Below, one piece after another: positions 24,362 through 33,594 of a DNA stretch of 64,000 bases. Origin of the DNA: an uncultured Celeribacter sp. (GTDB taxonomy: Bacteria > Pseudomonadota > Alphaproteobacteria > Rhodobacterales > Rhodobacteraceae); NCBI RefSeq assembly GCF_963676475.1, contig NZ_OY781107.1, positions 248,001 through 312,000 on the forward strand. The letters are read 5' to 3'. Below the pieces are notes generated by a model. It searched no databases and had not been told where the DNA came from. It was given only the letters and a program-made list of their open reading frames with translations. The translations under genes and the position numbers were made by a program. Positions within the stretch are counted from its first letter, which is position 1. The number at the start of each line of letters is the position of its first letter.

Positions 24362-25801
24362 TCATCGCGCAGGCGTCTGTTCCTTTTCTCGCGAGGCCGC
24401 CCCACGCTGGGAATAGCCCTTCGGCAGATGGATGGCGAAGGCCGTGCCCGTCTCATCCGAACGCTCCAGTAAAAGCTGGCCGCCGTGCCCGCGCACCAGT
24501 TCGGCGGAGATCGCGAGGCCGAGGCCGAAGCCGCCTTTGCGCGTGCCACCCTGAAACGGTTGGAACAGGTATTCGCGCGCTCTGGGGGGCAGACCGGGTC
24601 CGGTGTCGATCACGGAGAGCACCCATTCGTCCTCATCCTCGCGCCCCGAAACGGAAATCTCGCCATGATCGCCGGTCGCCATGATCGCCTGACGGGCGTT
24701 GCGCACCAGATTGGACAATACGCGGTGCATCTGTTCGGGATCGGCGCGGACGACCATGGTGGCGGGGATATCTTCGGAAAAGGACAGATCGAAATCACCG
24801 ATGGAGAGGCGCTCGCCTTCGATCACCTCGCCCACAAGTTCGGCCAAACGCACGCCGGTGAGCGTCGGCGCTGGCTCCTCGGCCTTGCCAAAGGCCAGCG
24901 TGGTTTCACAGAGGTTCACGGCGCGCTGGATCGAATTGACGAGTTTCGGCGCGGAGCGGGTCACGGCGGGGTCTTGGGACATTTCCAGCCGGTCGGTGAA
25001 AAGCTGCGCCGTGGTCAGGATGTTGCGCAGATCGTGCGAGACTTTGGCAACCGCGCCGCCAAGTTGGGCCAGACGTTCCTTTTGACGCAGGGAGGCGGTG
25101 AGTTCGGTCTCCATGACCTTAAGCGCCACTTCGGCCTCGCGCAGTTCGGCCACCTTGGCGGAGGGGGTGATGATGCGGCGGGCGTCTTCGGGCGCTTGCG
25201 TGTAAGACGTCATCGCGCCCACCACGCGTTTGATCGGCCGCACCAAAAGCGCGCGCACTGCGAGGAACAACAGGAACGCCGTAATGAAAGAGATCACCGC
25301 CGACAGCAACAGAATGCGAAAGCCATAATCGAGCATCGCCATGCGCAGGGGCGCTGTGGGGAGCGTCACCTCGATCAAAAGCCCCGCTTGTTTGACCGGA
25401 TCGCCAATCACTCGAATCACGCGCTCCTCGGGATCGAAGAGCGTCACCATGGCATCGCGGATCAGCTCAAAAGCTGTGGCCTCGCGCAGATCGTAGGTGG
25501 CGTGAACCTGATCCGGGATCGGAGAGGAGAGCACGAGCTGGCGAATCTCATTGCGGCGCAGCACGACGTTATAAACGCCGGCATTGGCCAAAAGCTCGTC
25601 TTCTAGGTCCATATCGAGACTGTCATTGGCCAAGAGCGCCAGAGAGGCAATCTGTGCACGCTCCAGACGGGACAGGAGGAAATCTTCGCGAAAACGTGCG
25701 ACGGAAGGCATAAAAATCATCACCTCGGCGGCCATCACGAAAATGACCGTCAGGATCAGGAAGCGCCCGGACAGGGTGTTGATGAAACGCGGTAACGTCA
25801 T
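24362..25801 (-). CDS. Sensor histidine kinase
   Basis: A 479-residue membrane kinase. TM1 is near the N-terminus (FLILTVIFVMAAEVMIFMP) and TM2 at about 165-190 (ILLLSAVISFITAFLLFLAV), enclosing a periplasmic sensor of about 130 residues, then a HAMP-like linker. The phospho-histidine is in KVSHDLRNILTTAQLF. ATPase boxes follow: N-box NLVRNARQA, G1 VIDTGPGLPP and G2 GGFGLGLAI. The start at 25801 has AGGAG upstream. No response regulator lies next to it. It follows the disulfide-reductase gene by 29 bases, so the three-gene set 27983-24362 is probably one operon. Confidence 0.88.
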   Translation of the reverse strand: MTLPRFINTLSGRFLILTVIFVMAAEVMIFMPSVARFREDFLLSRLERAQIASLALLANDSLDMDLEDELLANAGVYNVVLRRNEIRQLVLSSPIPDQVHATYDLREATAFELIRDAMVTLFDPEERVIRVIGDPVKQAGLLIEVTLPTAPLRMAMLDYGFRILLLSAVISFITAFLLFLAVRALLVRPIKRVVGAMTSYTQAPEDARRIITPSAKVAELREAEVALKVMETELTASLRQKERLAQLGGAVAKVSHDLRNILTTAQLFTDRLEMSQDPAVTRSAPKLVNSIQRAVNLCETTLAFGKAEEPAPTLTGVRLAELVGEVIEGERLSIGDFDLSFSEDIPATMVVRADPEQMHRVLSNLVRNARQAIMATGDHGEISVSGREDEDEWVLSVIDTGPGLPPRAREYLFQPFQGGTRKGGFGLGLAISAELVRGHGGQLLLERSDETGTAFAIHLPKGYSQRGAASREKEQTPAR

Positions 25802-25830
25802 GGCTCCTCTTCGCCGCATGGGGCCGCCCG

Positions 25831-27204
25831 TCAGGGCACAAGTCTCTGAATTGTCTTGACGATCGCCTTGACCTTGCGGCTTTCGAACAGTCTCGGGGTA
25901 AAATAGGCGCTTACGACGCGTTTGTTAAGTTCGGCCAATGTGGGATATGGCGCGACCATCCCCGCGATCTTGCTCATCTTGAGTTTGAGCGACAGGACGA
26001 GCGACCAGAATGCGATCAATTCGCCCGCGTCCGGGCCCACTATGGTGACGCCGACCGGGCGGGATTTGACCACCATGAGTTTGATGAAACCGGGACCTGC
26101 ACGGCCCGTCGCGATCGCGCGATCATTGCCGGAGACCTCGGCGCGGACGATCTCCAGCTTGTCTTGATAGGTCTCGCGGGCCTGTGCCTCGGTCAAACCG
26201 ACCTGCGCAAGTTCCGGGCTGGTGTAGGTGGCATGCGGGATGTGATGGGTTGCGGCCTTCGCAGGCAGACCGAACAGAAGCGCGCGGACGATGACCCCGG
26301 CCTGATAGCCCGCCACATGGGTGAACTGCATGCCGCCCGCCACGACATCGCCGATGGCGTAAATGCGGCGATTGGAGGTGCGCAGGTTGGGCCCGACCTT
26401 GATGCCGGTCTTGGAGCGATCCACATCGGCGTGTTGCAGGCCCAGGTCTTCACAATTCGCGCGCCGTCCGGTGGCGATCAAGAGATGCGAGCCTGTGACG
26501 CTTTGCCCATCCGACAGGCTGACCGAAATCGCACCATCCGTACCGGACACACGCTCAGCCCCTGTGCCTTCAATCAGGGTCACGCCTTCGTCTCGCAGCG
26601 CGGCTTTGACGATCTCGACGGCCTCCGGGTCTTCGCGGCCCAGCGCATCAAACGCTTCGATCACTGTGACCTGCGCGCCCAACCGCCGATGCGCCTGCGC
26701 CATTTCCATACCGATCGCGCCGCCTCCGAGGATGATGAGATGATCGGGACAGGCGGTCAGCGACCAGAGCGTTTCATTGGTGAGATAGGGCACGGAGGCG
26801 AGGCCCTCGATCTCCGGCACACGCGGGCTTGAGCCCGTGGCGATGACAAAGCGACGGGCCTTGATGGTCACACCGCCCGCCTCCACCGTCTTGGGCGAGG
26901 TAAAGCGCGCCTCGGACCGGATGACTTTGCAGCCCAGACCCTCAAACCGCTCCTGACTGTCATGCGGGGCAATGGTGGCAATGCTCTGGCGCACATGGTC
27001 CATGGCGGCCGTGTAACTCATGCCAGCACCTGCGGCATGCAAGAGCGCCTTCGACGGCACGCAGCCGGTGTTGAGGCAATCGCCGCCCATCTCGCCCTTT
27101 TCAATCAGAACGACCCGCGCACCCATCTGAACCGCACCGGCGGCCACGGAAAGCCCGCCCGAGCCCCCGCCGATCACACAGATATCCGTCTTGAGTTTGC
27201 TCAT
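25831..27204 (-). CDS. FAD-dependent pyridine nucleotide-disulfide oxidoreductase (mercuric reductase/lipoamide dehydrogenase-like)
   Basis: A 457-residue flavoprotein. The FAD motif is VIGGGSGGLSVAAGA. The redox-active disulfide is GGDCLNTGCVPSK (~45), the NAD motif ILGGGAIGMEMAQ (~175), and the second FAD motif IYAIGDVVAGG. The C-terminal dimerisation domain lacks the His-Glu pair of true lipoamide dehydrogenases as far as I can see; it ends in a family-specific tail (FESRKVKAIVKTIQRL). The start overlaps the TVP38-like gene's stop (ATGA). Such pairs with TVP38/TMEM64 proteins are common in proteobacteria, but the substrate is unknown. Confidence 0.85.
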   Translation of the reverse strand: MSKLKTDICVIGGGSGGLSVAAGAVQMGARVVLIEKGEMGGDCLNTGCVPSKALLHAAGAGMSYTAAMDHVRQSIATIAPHDSQERFEGLGCKVIRSEARFTSPKTVEAGGVTIKARRFVIATGSSPRVPEIEGLASVPYLTNETLWSLTACPDHLIILGGGAIGMEMAQAHRRLGAQVTVIEAFDALGREDPEAVEIVKAALRDEGVTLIEGTGAERVSGTDGAISVSLSDGQSVTGSHLLIATGRRANCEDLGLQHADVDRSKTGIKVGPNLRTSNRRIYAIGDVVAGGMQFTHVAGYQAGVIVRALLFGLPAKAATHHIPHATYTSPELAQVGLTEAQARETYQDKLEIVRAEVSGNDRAIATGRAGPGFIKLMVVKSRPVGVTIVGPDAGELIAFWSLVLSLKLKMSKIAGMVAPYPTLAELNKRVVSAYFTPRLFESRKVKAIVKTIQRLVP

Positions 27205-27983
27205 GTCGCCTCCTTGCGTTCCCGCCAAGCCTTCCACAAAACCGGCAAAAGCGCGAGCAGGCAAAGCCCGAGCAGCGGGAAAAGGATATGTGGCTCAAAG
27301 ATAATGCCGAGGTTCGGCGCCTCGCCTGTTTCAAATACCATGCCGAGCCCCGCGCCCACGGAGGTGTAGACCAATGCGCCCGGAATGATGCCCAGCGCGG
27401 TCGAGATCACGAAACGCGAGAACGGCACGCCAAAGAGCGCGGGCAGGAGATTGGCGACGAAAAACGGCACCACAGGCAGGAAGCGGACCAGGAAGAGCAT
27501 CGACCATTGGTTCTCGTCGATGCCGCGTTTGATCTTGTGAATGCGGCCCTCGGAGGCGTCGATCTTGCCCGCCAGCCAATCGCCCAACCCCCAGCGCGCC
27601 GCGAGGAACAGGACGGAGGCACCAAGGACAGCGCCGGACATATTATAAAGCACGCCGGGAAACGTGCCGAACAGAAAGCCTCCGGTCAGCGTCGCCACCG
27701 TTGCGCCGGGCAGCGAGAGTGCCACGATCACCGCGTAAGAGAGGATGAAGAGAACAACGGCCAGTCCGGCATGGCGTTCTGTATACTCGACAAGCATCGC
27801 GCGATTCTCGGCCAAAGCCTCGAAACTCAGGTGATCGCGCAGCAGGACGGCCAACCCAAAGGTCACAAGGGCCACAAGGGCCAAAATCCAGATATGATTT
27901 TTACCGGCTTTATCCTGCACGTTTACCCCTGTAGAGATTGGATTTGCGGCAAGATGGGCCGCCTCGGCGCCCGTGACCAGCAT
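27201..27983 (-). CDS. TVP38/TMEM64 family (VTT-domain) membrane protein
   Basis: A 260-residue integral membrane protein with about five hydrophobic segments. The VTT/SNARE-associated core is visible as SLPGATVATLTGGFLFGTFPG and FLVRFLPVVPFFVANLLPALFGV. DedA-like relatives help lipid scrambling or envelope homeostasis. The annotated ATG at 27983 gives an extra 21 residues; a GTG at 27920 has AGGGG six bases upstream and may be the real start. It is the first gene of the three-gene set with the reductase and histidine kinase. Confidence 0.82.
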   Translation of the reverse strand: MLVTGAEAAHLAANPISTGVNVQDKAGKNHIWILALVALVTFGLAVLLRDHLSFEALAENRAMLVEYTERHAGLAVVLFILSYAVIVALSLPGATVATLTGGFLFGTFPGVLYNMSGAVLGASVLFLAARWGLGDWLAGKIDASEGRIHKIKRGIDENQWSMLFLVRFLPVVPFFVANLLPALFGVPFSRFVISTALGIIPGALVYTSVGAGLGMVFETGEAPNLGIIFEPHILFPLLGLCLLALLPVLWKAWRERKEAT

Positions 27984-28020
27984 TTTGCACCCTCTTCACG
28001 GCTCAGTGATAGCCTGTCAT

Positions 28021-28230
28021 GAGTTTTCGGCGCAGCAAGGCCCTTTGTTACAGAATTTTGTTTTCGAATTCTGGCGCATGAGAATTGACAACGGACCGAA
28101 GGCCTCCTATTGGCAGGGCTTCGAATGATTACTCGCCTTCGAATCCCTTTGTCATGCCACGCGGTCTCTTGGCCATACGGTTTGATGTTTGGGGGATTTG
28201 GGCCCCAACGCAACCGATGGAGATAGCGCG
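28021..28230 (+). promoter_or_regulatory. Leader/promoter region of rpmH
   Basis: A 210-base gap between the divergent TVP38-like gene and rpmH. It includes a short imperfect hairpin around 28187-28209 (ttgggg...ccccaa) close to the ribosome site GGAGATAGCGCG. Specific promoter boxes are not clear by eye. Confidence 0.35.
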
Positions 28231-28365
28231 ATGAAACGCACCTATCAACCGAGCAACCTCGTCCGCAAGCGCCGCCACGGCTTCCGTGCCCGTATGGCCA
28301 CCAAAGCGGGCCGCAAGGTTCTGAACGCCCGCCGTGCTCGCGGCCGCAAGTCCCTGTCCGCATAA
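28231..28365 (+). CDS. rpmH: 50S ribosomal protein L34
   Basis: A 44-residue basic protein beginning MKRTYQPSNLVRKRRHGFRA and ending RARGRKSLSA, the canonical L34 sequence. It is followed by rnpA after 67 bases, the near-universal bacterial order. A GGAG site lies upstream. Confidence 0.97.
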   Translation: MKRTYQPSNLVRKRRHGFRARMATKAGRKVLNARRARGRKSLSA

Positions 28366-28432
28366 GTCCTGTCCGCGTAATTTACGCTTTCGGGACGCCT
28401 GAACAGGCTGACGCGCATATAGGCAAACGACG

Positions 28433-28882
28433 ATGACACCGCCGGACGCACCCACAGCAAAGGCCATGGCCGGAGCCCAAGGGTCGCAGTCGGCGGTTTT
28501 GTCATGCGCGGATCATGCCGCAACGCTCACAACCCTCGCTAAGCGCAGTGATTTCCTGAAAGCCGCCCGCGCGCGTCGTCAGGGCACAGCGAGCTTTTTG
28601 TTGCAGGGCCGTCAGCGTGGCGAGACCGAAGAGGCTCAGGGCATCCGGGTCGGCTACACCTGTTCGAAAAAAGTCGGCAACGCCGTCGCCCGCAACCATG
28701 CCAAGCGACGCCTGCGCGAGGCGGCGCGTCTGGTGATCCCTGGGCTGGGACGCGACGGCTGGGATTACGTGCTGATCGGCAAGAAGGGCGACACAAGTGA
28801 GCGGCCCTTCGATCTTTTGCTGAAAGACCTGCGATATGCGCTGAAAAAAGTGCATGGCGAACCGAAAGGAGAGCGCAAATGA
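28433..28882 (+). CDS. rnpA: Ribonuclease P protein component
   Basis: A 149-residue protein with the RNase P motif ARNHAKRRLREAARLV and the N-terminal KRSDFLKAARARR. It is the protein partner of the catalytic RNA that trims tRNA 5' ends. The first ~35 residues are an Ala-rich extension; internal starts are possible. Its end overlaps yidD by four bases. Confidence 0.93.
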   Translation: MTPPDAPTAKAMAGAQGSQSAVLSCADHAATLTTLAKRSDFLKAARARRQGTASFLLQGRQRGETEEAQGIRVGYTCSKKVGNAVARNHAKRRLREAARLVIPGLGRDGWDYVLIGKKGDTSERPFDLLLKDLRYALKKVHGEPKGERK

Positions 28883-29142
28883 CGCCTCTGGCCTTTGTCG
28901 TCTCCCTGCCCGTCCGCGCCTATCGCCGCATTTTTTCGCCCTTCGTCGGGCACAATTGCCGGTACCACCCCACCTGCTCCGCCTACGCGATGGAAGCGCT
29001 GGAAAAACATGGTGCCCTCAAAGGCTCCTGGCTGACCATCCGCCGCATCGGGCGCTGTCACCCACTGGGCGGCATGGGCTATGATCCGGTGCCAGAGCCC
29101 AAATCGACACAGGACAAGACCGAGGAAAAGCACGATGCTTGA
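28879..29142 (+). CDS. yidD: Membrane protein insertion efficiency factor YidD
   Basis: An 87-residue member of the YidD/DUF37 family with the conserved core FSPFVGHNCRYHPTCSAYAM and IRRIGRCHPLGGMGYDPVP. Its three conserved cysteines are present. It sits at the membrane and assists YidC, whose gene lies 2.6 kb downstream on the same strand. It overlaps both rnpA and ttcA. Confidence 0.93.
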   Translation: MTPLAFVVSLPVRAYRRIFSPFVGHNCRYHPTCSAYAMEALEKHGALKGSWLTIRRIGRCHPLGGMGYDPVPEPKSTQDKTEEKHDA

Positions 29143-30016
29143 CGATCTCGACGACATCCACCCGCTGTTCCACGGAGCGCCCTCCACCACGGAGTTCAAA
29201 AAGCTGCGCAAGCGGATCATCCGCAATGTGCGCGAGGCGATTGAGCAATACGGCATGGTGGAACGTGGCGCGAAATGGCTTGTGTGTCTTTCGGGCGGCA
29301 AGGACAGCTATACGATGCTGGCCGCGCTCTATGAGCTGAAATGGCGCGGCATGTTGCCGGTCGAGCTGGTCGCCTGCAATCTCGATCAGGGTCAGCCGGG
29401 GTTCCCCGCGACGGTGTTGCCGGAATTCCTGGAGCGTATGCAGGTGCCGCATCGCATCGAGTATCAGGACACCTATTCCATCGTCATGGACAAGGTGCCC
29501 CAGGGGCGGACGTTCTGCGCGCTCTGCTCGCGCCTGCGTCGGGGCAATCTTTACCGAATCGCGCGCGAAGAGGGCTGTACCGCCGTGGTGTTGGGTCATC
29601 ACCGAGACGACATTCTCGAGACCTTTTTCATGAACCTTTTCCATGGCGGGCGCTTGGCGACCATGCCACCGAAACTGGTAAACGAAGAAGGCGATCTCTT
29701 TGTCTATCGCCCGCTGGCGCATGTCGCCGAAGAGGATTGCGAGAGATTCGCCCGCGCGATGAACTACCCGATCATTCCCTGCGATCTCTGCGGCTCTCAG
29801 GACGGCTTGCAGCGCCAGCAGGTCAAGCAAATCCTCGACGGTTGGGAGAAAAACAGCCCCGGTCGCCGTCAGGTGATGTTCAAGGCGCTGACCAACATCC
29901 GGCCCTCGCATATGATGGACCCGAAGCTGTTCGACTTTCTTGGCCTTTCGTTAACGGAGCGCCCGGAGACGGGAAAAAATATAGAAAATTCTATGGAAAT
30001 CCCGAAGTTGCGTTAA
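29135..30016 (+). CDS. ttcA: tRNA 2-thiocytidine(32) synthetase TtcA
   Basis: A 293-residue PP-loop ATPase: SGGKDSYTML at about residue 56, and two CxxC motifs (FCALCSRLR and PCDLCGSQD) that hold the iron-sulfur cluster used in sulfur transfer to C32 of tRNA. The start at 29135 has GAGG upstream and overlaps the yidD end by eight bases. An upstream in-frame ATG at 29081 would lie inside yidD. Confidence 0.92.
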   Translation: MLDDLDDIHPLFHGAPSTTEFKKLRKRIIRNVREAIEQYGMVERGAKWLVCLSGGKDSYTMLAALYELKWRGMLPVELVACNLDQGQPGFPATVLPEFLERMQVPHRIEYQDTYSIVMDKVPQGRTFCALCSRLRRGNLYRIAREEGCTAVVLGHHRDDILETFFMNLFHGGRLATMPPKLVNEEGDLFVYRPLAHVAEEDCERFARAMNYPIIPCDLCGSQDGLQRQQVKQILDGWEKNSPGRRQVMFKALTNIRPSHMMDPKLFDFLGLSLTERPETGKNIENSMEIPKLR

Positions 30017-30104
30017 CCGCACGACTACTTTCTTGGGTAAATGTCCCCTGTGTTGACGGTCAATCGACCAGCCATGACACCACAAATGACTCGGGACAGG
30101 ACGC

Positions 30105-31652
30105 ATGCAAAGAACCATCGCTGACACGCTTAACCGCCTGCGCGATGCCCTGACGGGGCCACAAACCATCGCCTTTCTGCCGGCGCTCTGCCTTGGGGCT
30201 TATTGGTATGGCGGGGAACAGATGTTGGTGCTGAGCGCCCTCACATTGCCCGCGCTCGTGGCTCTGCTCAATCTTGCACCGAATCTGACCCGTCAGACTG
30301 ACAACCAGGCTCTGGCCGCGACAGATGGTATTACGCGCCTTCCCTTGCGCGCCCGTGCACTACACACGCTCGATCAAATTCTAGATGCAAGAGATGTCAC
30401 GGGGCGCACGACGGCATGCCTTGTTCTCGAAATCGACGATTTTACGAGTCTCTGTGCCACATTTGGCGAAGCGACAGGGGACCTCGTTCTAAAGAATGCG
30501 GCACGACGCCTCCAAGACGTTTTGCGGGAGCATGATACGGTCGCGCGCCTCAATGGGCCACGTTTCGCAATTGCCCTGGGCCCAATACGCTCCGCCGATC
30601 TGGAGACCATGATTCAACTCTCGTCTCGTATTCAGGCAGCTTTGTCGGAGCCTTACTCCATCGAGGCCATCAAAATCTTTGCAACCTGTTCCATTGGATT
30701 TTGCACTCCCAATCGAGCACCGGCCCTTTCGGGGCAAGCCTTCCTCGATGCCGCTGAAATTGCGCTCACCGACGCACGGCACAATGGCCCTGGGTCCATT
30801 CGCGCCTATTCCCCTAACCTGACACCTCGAACCCTTGAGCACGGCAGCCTGATTTCCGACGTTGGCAATGCTTTGGAAAATGGCCAGATCCTTCCATGGT
30901 TCCAGCCGCAAATCTCCACCGACACCGGTGAAGTCTCAGGAATGGAAGCCCTCGCCCGTTGGCATCATCCAGATCGCGGCGTTCTCTCGCCGGGACTGTT
31001 CATTTCCGATATTGAAGAGCTCGGCCTGCTGGAGAGATTGAACGAAATTGTTCTTTACCATGCACTTATGGCCATAAAAACATGGGACAAAGCTGGCTTT
31101 CATATTCCCTCCGTGGCCGTGAACTTTTCGCCCACCGATCTTGCAAACCCTAAGATCGTCGACAAAATCCAGTGGGAACTTGATCGCTTCGAGCTGGAGC
31201 CTTCCCGCCTCAGCGTCGAAATTCTGGAGAGCGTCATTTCCTCCTCAGACAATGACACAATCAGCCGCAACATCTGGGCCCTGAAAGAAATGGGCTGTGG
31301 CATTGATCTGGATGACTATGGCACGGGCCATGCTTCCATCGCTAATATTCGCCGGTTTGCAGTGAAGCGTATCAAGATCGACCGTTCCTATGTGACCCGC
31401 TGCGATTTGGACCGGGATCAGCAAAGCATGTTGGCGGCCATTCTCACCATGGCGGAGCGCCTTGACCTGGAAACTCTGGCCGAGGGCGTGGAAACTGTTG
31501 GGGAACATGCCATGCTGGCTCAACTCGGCTGCGATAATGTGCAAGGCTTCTCCGTCTCCCGACCGATGTCTTTTGAAAAAACACTCGGCTGGATGGACAG
31601 CCACAAACGTAAATTGGCACAAACACCGCAAATCGGCCGCCGCGCCAGTTGA
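30105..31652 (+). CDS. GGDEF/EAL protein with degenerate GGDEF, likely c-di-GMP phosphodiesterase
   Basis: A 515-residue protein. Two hydrophobic segments (~20-60) anchor it. A GGDEF domain follows (~70-240), but the active-site loop reads RLNGPRFAI, so cyclase activity is unlikely. The EAL domain (~255-500) keeps its catalytic residues: MEALARW, VNFSPTDL, EILESVISS, DLDDYGTGHAS, KIDRSYV and LAEGVET. It should hydrolyse c-di-GMP. It lies between ttcA and yidC, an odd place for a signalling gene, with its own leader of 88 bases. Confidence 0.88.
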   Translation: MQRTIADTLNRLRDALTGPQTIAFLPALCLGAYWYGGEQMLVLSALTLPALVALLNLAPNLTRQTDNQALAATDGITRLPLRARALHTLDQILDARDVTGRTTACLVLEIDDFTSLCATFGEATGDLVLKNAARRLQDVLREHDTVARLNGPRFAIALGPIRSADLETMIQLSSRIQAALSEPYSIEAIKIFATCSIGFCTPNRAPALSGQAFLDAAEIALTDARHNGPGSIRAYSPNLTPRTLEHGSLISDVGNALENGQILPWFQPQISTDTGEVSGMEALARWHHPDRGVLSPGLFISDIEELGLLERLNEIVLYHALMAIKTWDKAGFHIPSVAVNFSPTDLANPKIVDKIQWELDRFELEPSRLSVEILESVISSSDNDTISRNIWALKEMGCGIDLDDYGTGHASIANIRRFAVKRIKIDRSYVTRCDLDRDQQSMLAAILTMAERLDLETLAEGVETVGEHAMLAQLGCDNVQGFSVSRPMSFEKTLGWMDSHKRKLAQTPQIGRRAS

Positions 31653-31757
31653 TCACTTTGCCGCATTTTCCAAAAGAAATGGCCGAAACTGCTTGACGTC
31701 AGGCCCTCTGGGAGGTTGAACCACCCGAGACTGAATTCCAACAATCGGGCGGCCTAG

Positions 31758-33578
31758 ATGGACGATCAAAACAAGAACCTGATTCTTGCCATTGTGCTTA
31801 GTGGCATCGTACTGCTGGGGTGGACGATTTTCTTCCCGGCCCCGGAACCTGTAACGGACCCGAATGCGCCCGTCGCATCTGAAAGCACTGTGGACCAAGG
31901 AGCGGGTTCAACGACGGCTCTTGCCCCTCCGGCAGCCACCGCGGCTGGACAGCCGACAAGCTCTGAGATGCAGGCGGCGACACAGGCCTCGGATACGCCG
32001 CGGGTTTCCATCGAAACGCCGCGCGTCGAAGGCTCCATCTCTTTGCTTGGCGGTCGGATCGACGATTTGGCTCTGAAAGACTACAAAGTCGAAATCGACG
32101 GTGATGAGATCGTCACCCTACTCGAGCCCGTTGGCGCCGAAGCCCCCTATTATGCCACCTATGGCTGGGCCCCCGGCGGCGCACTGTCCGTTGATGACGT
32201 GCCGGGAGCCAATACGCTTTGGTCCGTCGAAGAGGGCGCGACGCTGACGCCTGAAACCCCAGTGTCTCTCACATGGGACAACGGCAACGGCCTCGTGTTT
32301 CACCGGGACATCGCCATCGACGAGAACTATCTCTTCACCGTGACACAATCGGTTGAAAACAAGTCCGGGGCTCCCGCCCGCCTCTTCCCCTACGGCGTCG
32401 TGGCGCGTCATGGGACGCCGGATGTTTCGAAATATTTTGTGCTCCACGAAGGCCTTGTGCGCCTGTCCGACAAAGAGCTCGACGAAGAGAAATACAAAGA
32501 CATTGCAGATTTCGATTATGACCCTCGCGAGGGTGGCCGCGTGTCGATCATACCAGTCGCTGAGAACGGTTGGACCGGGTTCACCGATAAAAACTGGATG
32601 ACCACGCTCGTTCCGACCCCGGGTCAGAGCTTTACCTCCGTTGCCAAATACGTCGAATCCGCGGATATCTATCAGGTCGAAACCCGCATGCCGACCATCG
32701 ACGTCGCTCCGGGCGCCTCGGTCGAAAGCACCTCCTATCTCTTCGCCGGCGCGAAGGAATGGGAAACCATCAAGCATTATGAGGAAGACAAAGGGTTCTA
32801 CCGTTTTGTCGACTCGATTGACTGGGGTTGGTTCTTCTTCTTCACCAAACCGATCTTCCGCATTCTCCACGCTTTGCATGGTCTGATCGGCAACATGGGC
32901 TGGTCCATCGTGATCCTGACCTTGATCATCAAAGGCATCATGCTTCCGCTGGCTTACAAATCCTACGTCTCTATGGCGCGGATGAAAGAGCTTCAGCCGG
33001 AAATGGAAAAGCTTAAGGAAGCCGCTGGCGACGATAAAGAGAAACTCCAGCGCGGCATGATGGAGCTCTACAAATCCAACAAGGTGAACCCGGCCTCCGG
33101 CTGTTTGCCACTGATCCTGCAAATCCCGGTGTTCTTCTCGCTCTACAAGGTGATTTTCGTCACCATCGAATTGCGTCACGCGCCGTGGATCGGTTGGATT
33201 CGCGACCTTTCCGCGCCGGACCCGAGCTCGATCCTGAACCTCTTTGGCCTTTTGCCCTACGCGCCGCCGGAACCCGGCTCTGCCCTGGCCTTCCTGAGCC
33301 TCGGGGTTTTACCCATCCTCCTGGGCATTTCGATGTGGTTGCAACAGAAACTGAACCCGGCGCCGACCGATCCGTCGCAGGCGATGATCATGGCCTGGAT
33401 GCCCTGGGTGTTCATGTTCATGCTCGGCAATTTCGCCTCGGGTCTGGTGCTTTACTGGATTTGCAACAACACGATCACCTTCACACAACAGTACCTGATC
33501 ATGCGCAGCCACGGCCACAAACCGGATGTCTTCGGCAACATTCTGCGCTCGCTCAGGCTCAAGAAAAAGGACGCCTGA
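31758..33578 (+). CDS. yidC: Membrane protein insertase YidC
   Basis: A 606-residue insertase of Gram-negative type. The N-terminal TM (LILAIVLSGIVLLGWTIFF) is followed by a Thr/Ala-rich linker and a large periplasmic domain to about residue 355. Five C-terminal TM segments follow, beginning GWFFFFTKPIFRILHALHG, with the conserved GNMGWSIVILTLIIKG and NPASGCLPLILQIPVFFSLY. It inserts inner-membrane proteins alone or with SecY. It is followed by engB after 16 bases. Confidence 0.95.
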   Translation: MDDQNKNLILAIVLSGIVLLGWTIFFPAPEPVTDPNAPVASESTVDQGAGSTTALAPPAATAAGQPTSSEMQAATQASDTPRVSIETPRVEGSISLLGGRIDDLALKDYKVEIDGDEIVTLLEPVGAEAPYYATYGWAPGGALSVDDVPGANTLWSVEEGATLTPETPVSLTWDNGNGLVFHRDIAIDENYLFTVTQSVENKSGAPARLFPYGVVARHGTPDVSKYFVLHEGLVRLSDKELDEEKYKDIADFDYDPREGGRVSIIPVAENGWTGFTDKNWMTTLVPTPGQSFTSVAKYVESADIYQVETRMPTIDVAPGASVESTSYLFAGAKEWETIKHYEEDKGFYRFVDSIDWGWFFFFTKPIFRILHALHGLIGNMGWSIVILTLIIKGIMLPLAYKSYVSMARMKELQPEMEKLKEAAGDDKEKLQRGMMELYKSNKVNPASGCLPLILQIPVFFSLYKVIFVTIELRHAPWIGWIRDLSAPDPSSILNLFGLLPYAPPEPGSALAFLSLGVLPILLGISMWLQQKLNPAPTDPSQAMIMAWMPWVFMFMLGNFASGLVLYWICNNTITFTQQYLIMRSHGHKPDVFGNILRSLRLKKKDA

Positions 33579-33594
33579 TCAAGGCGTAATCCCG

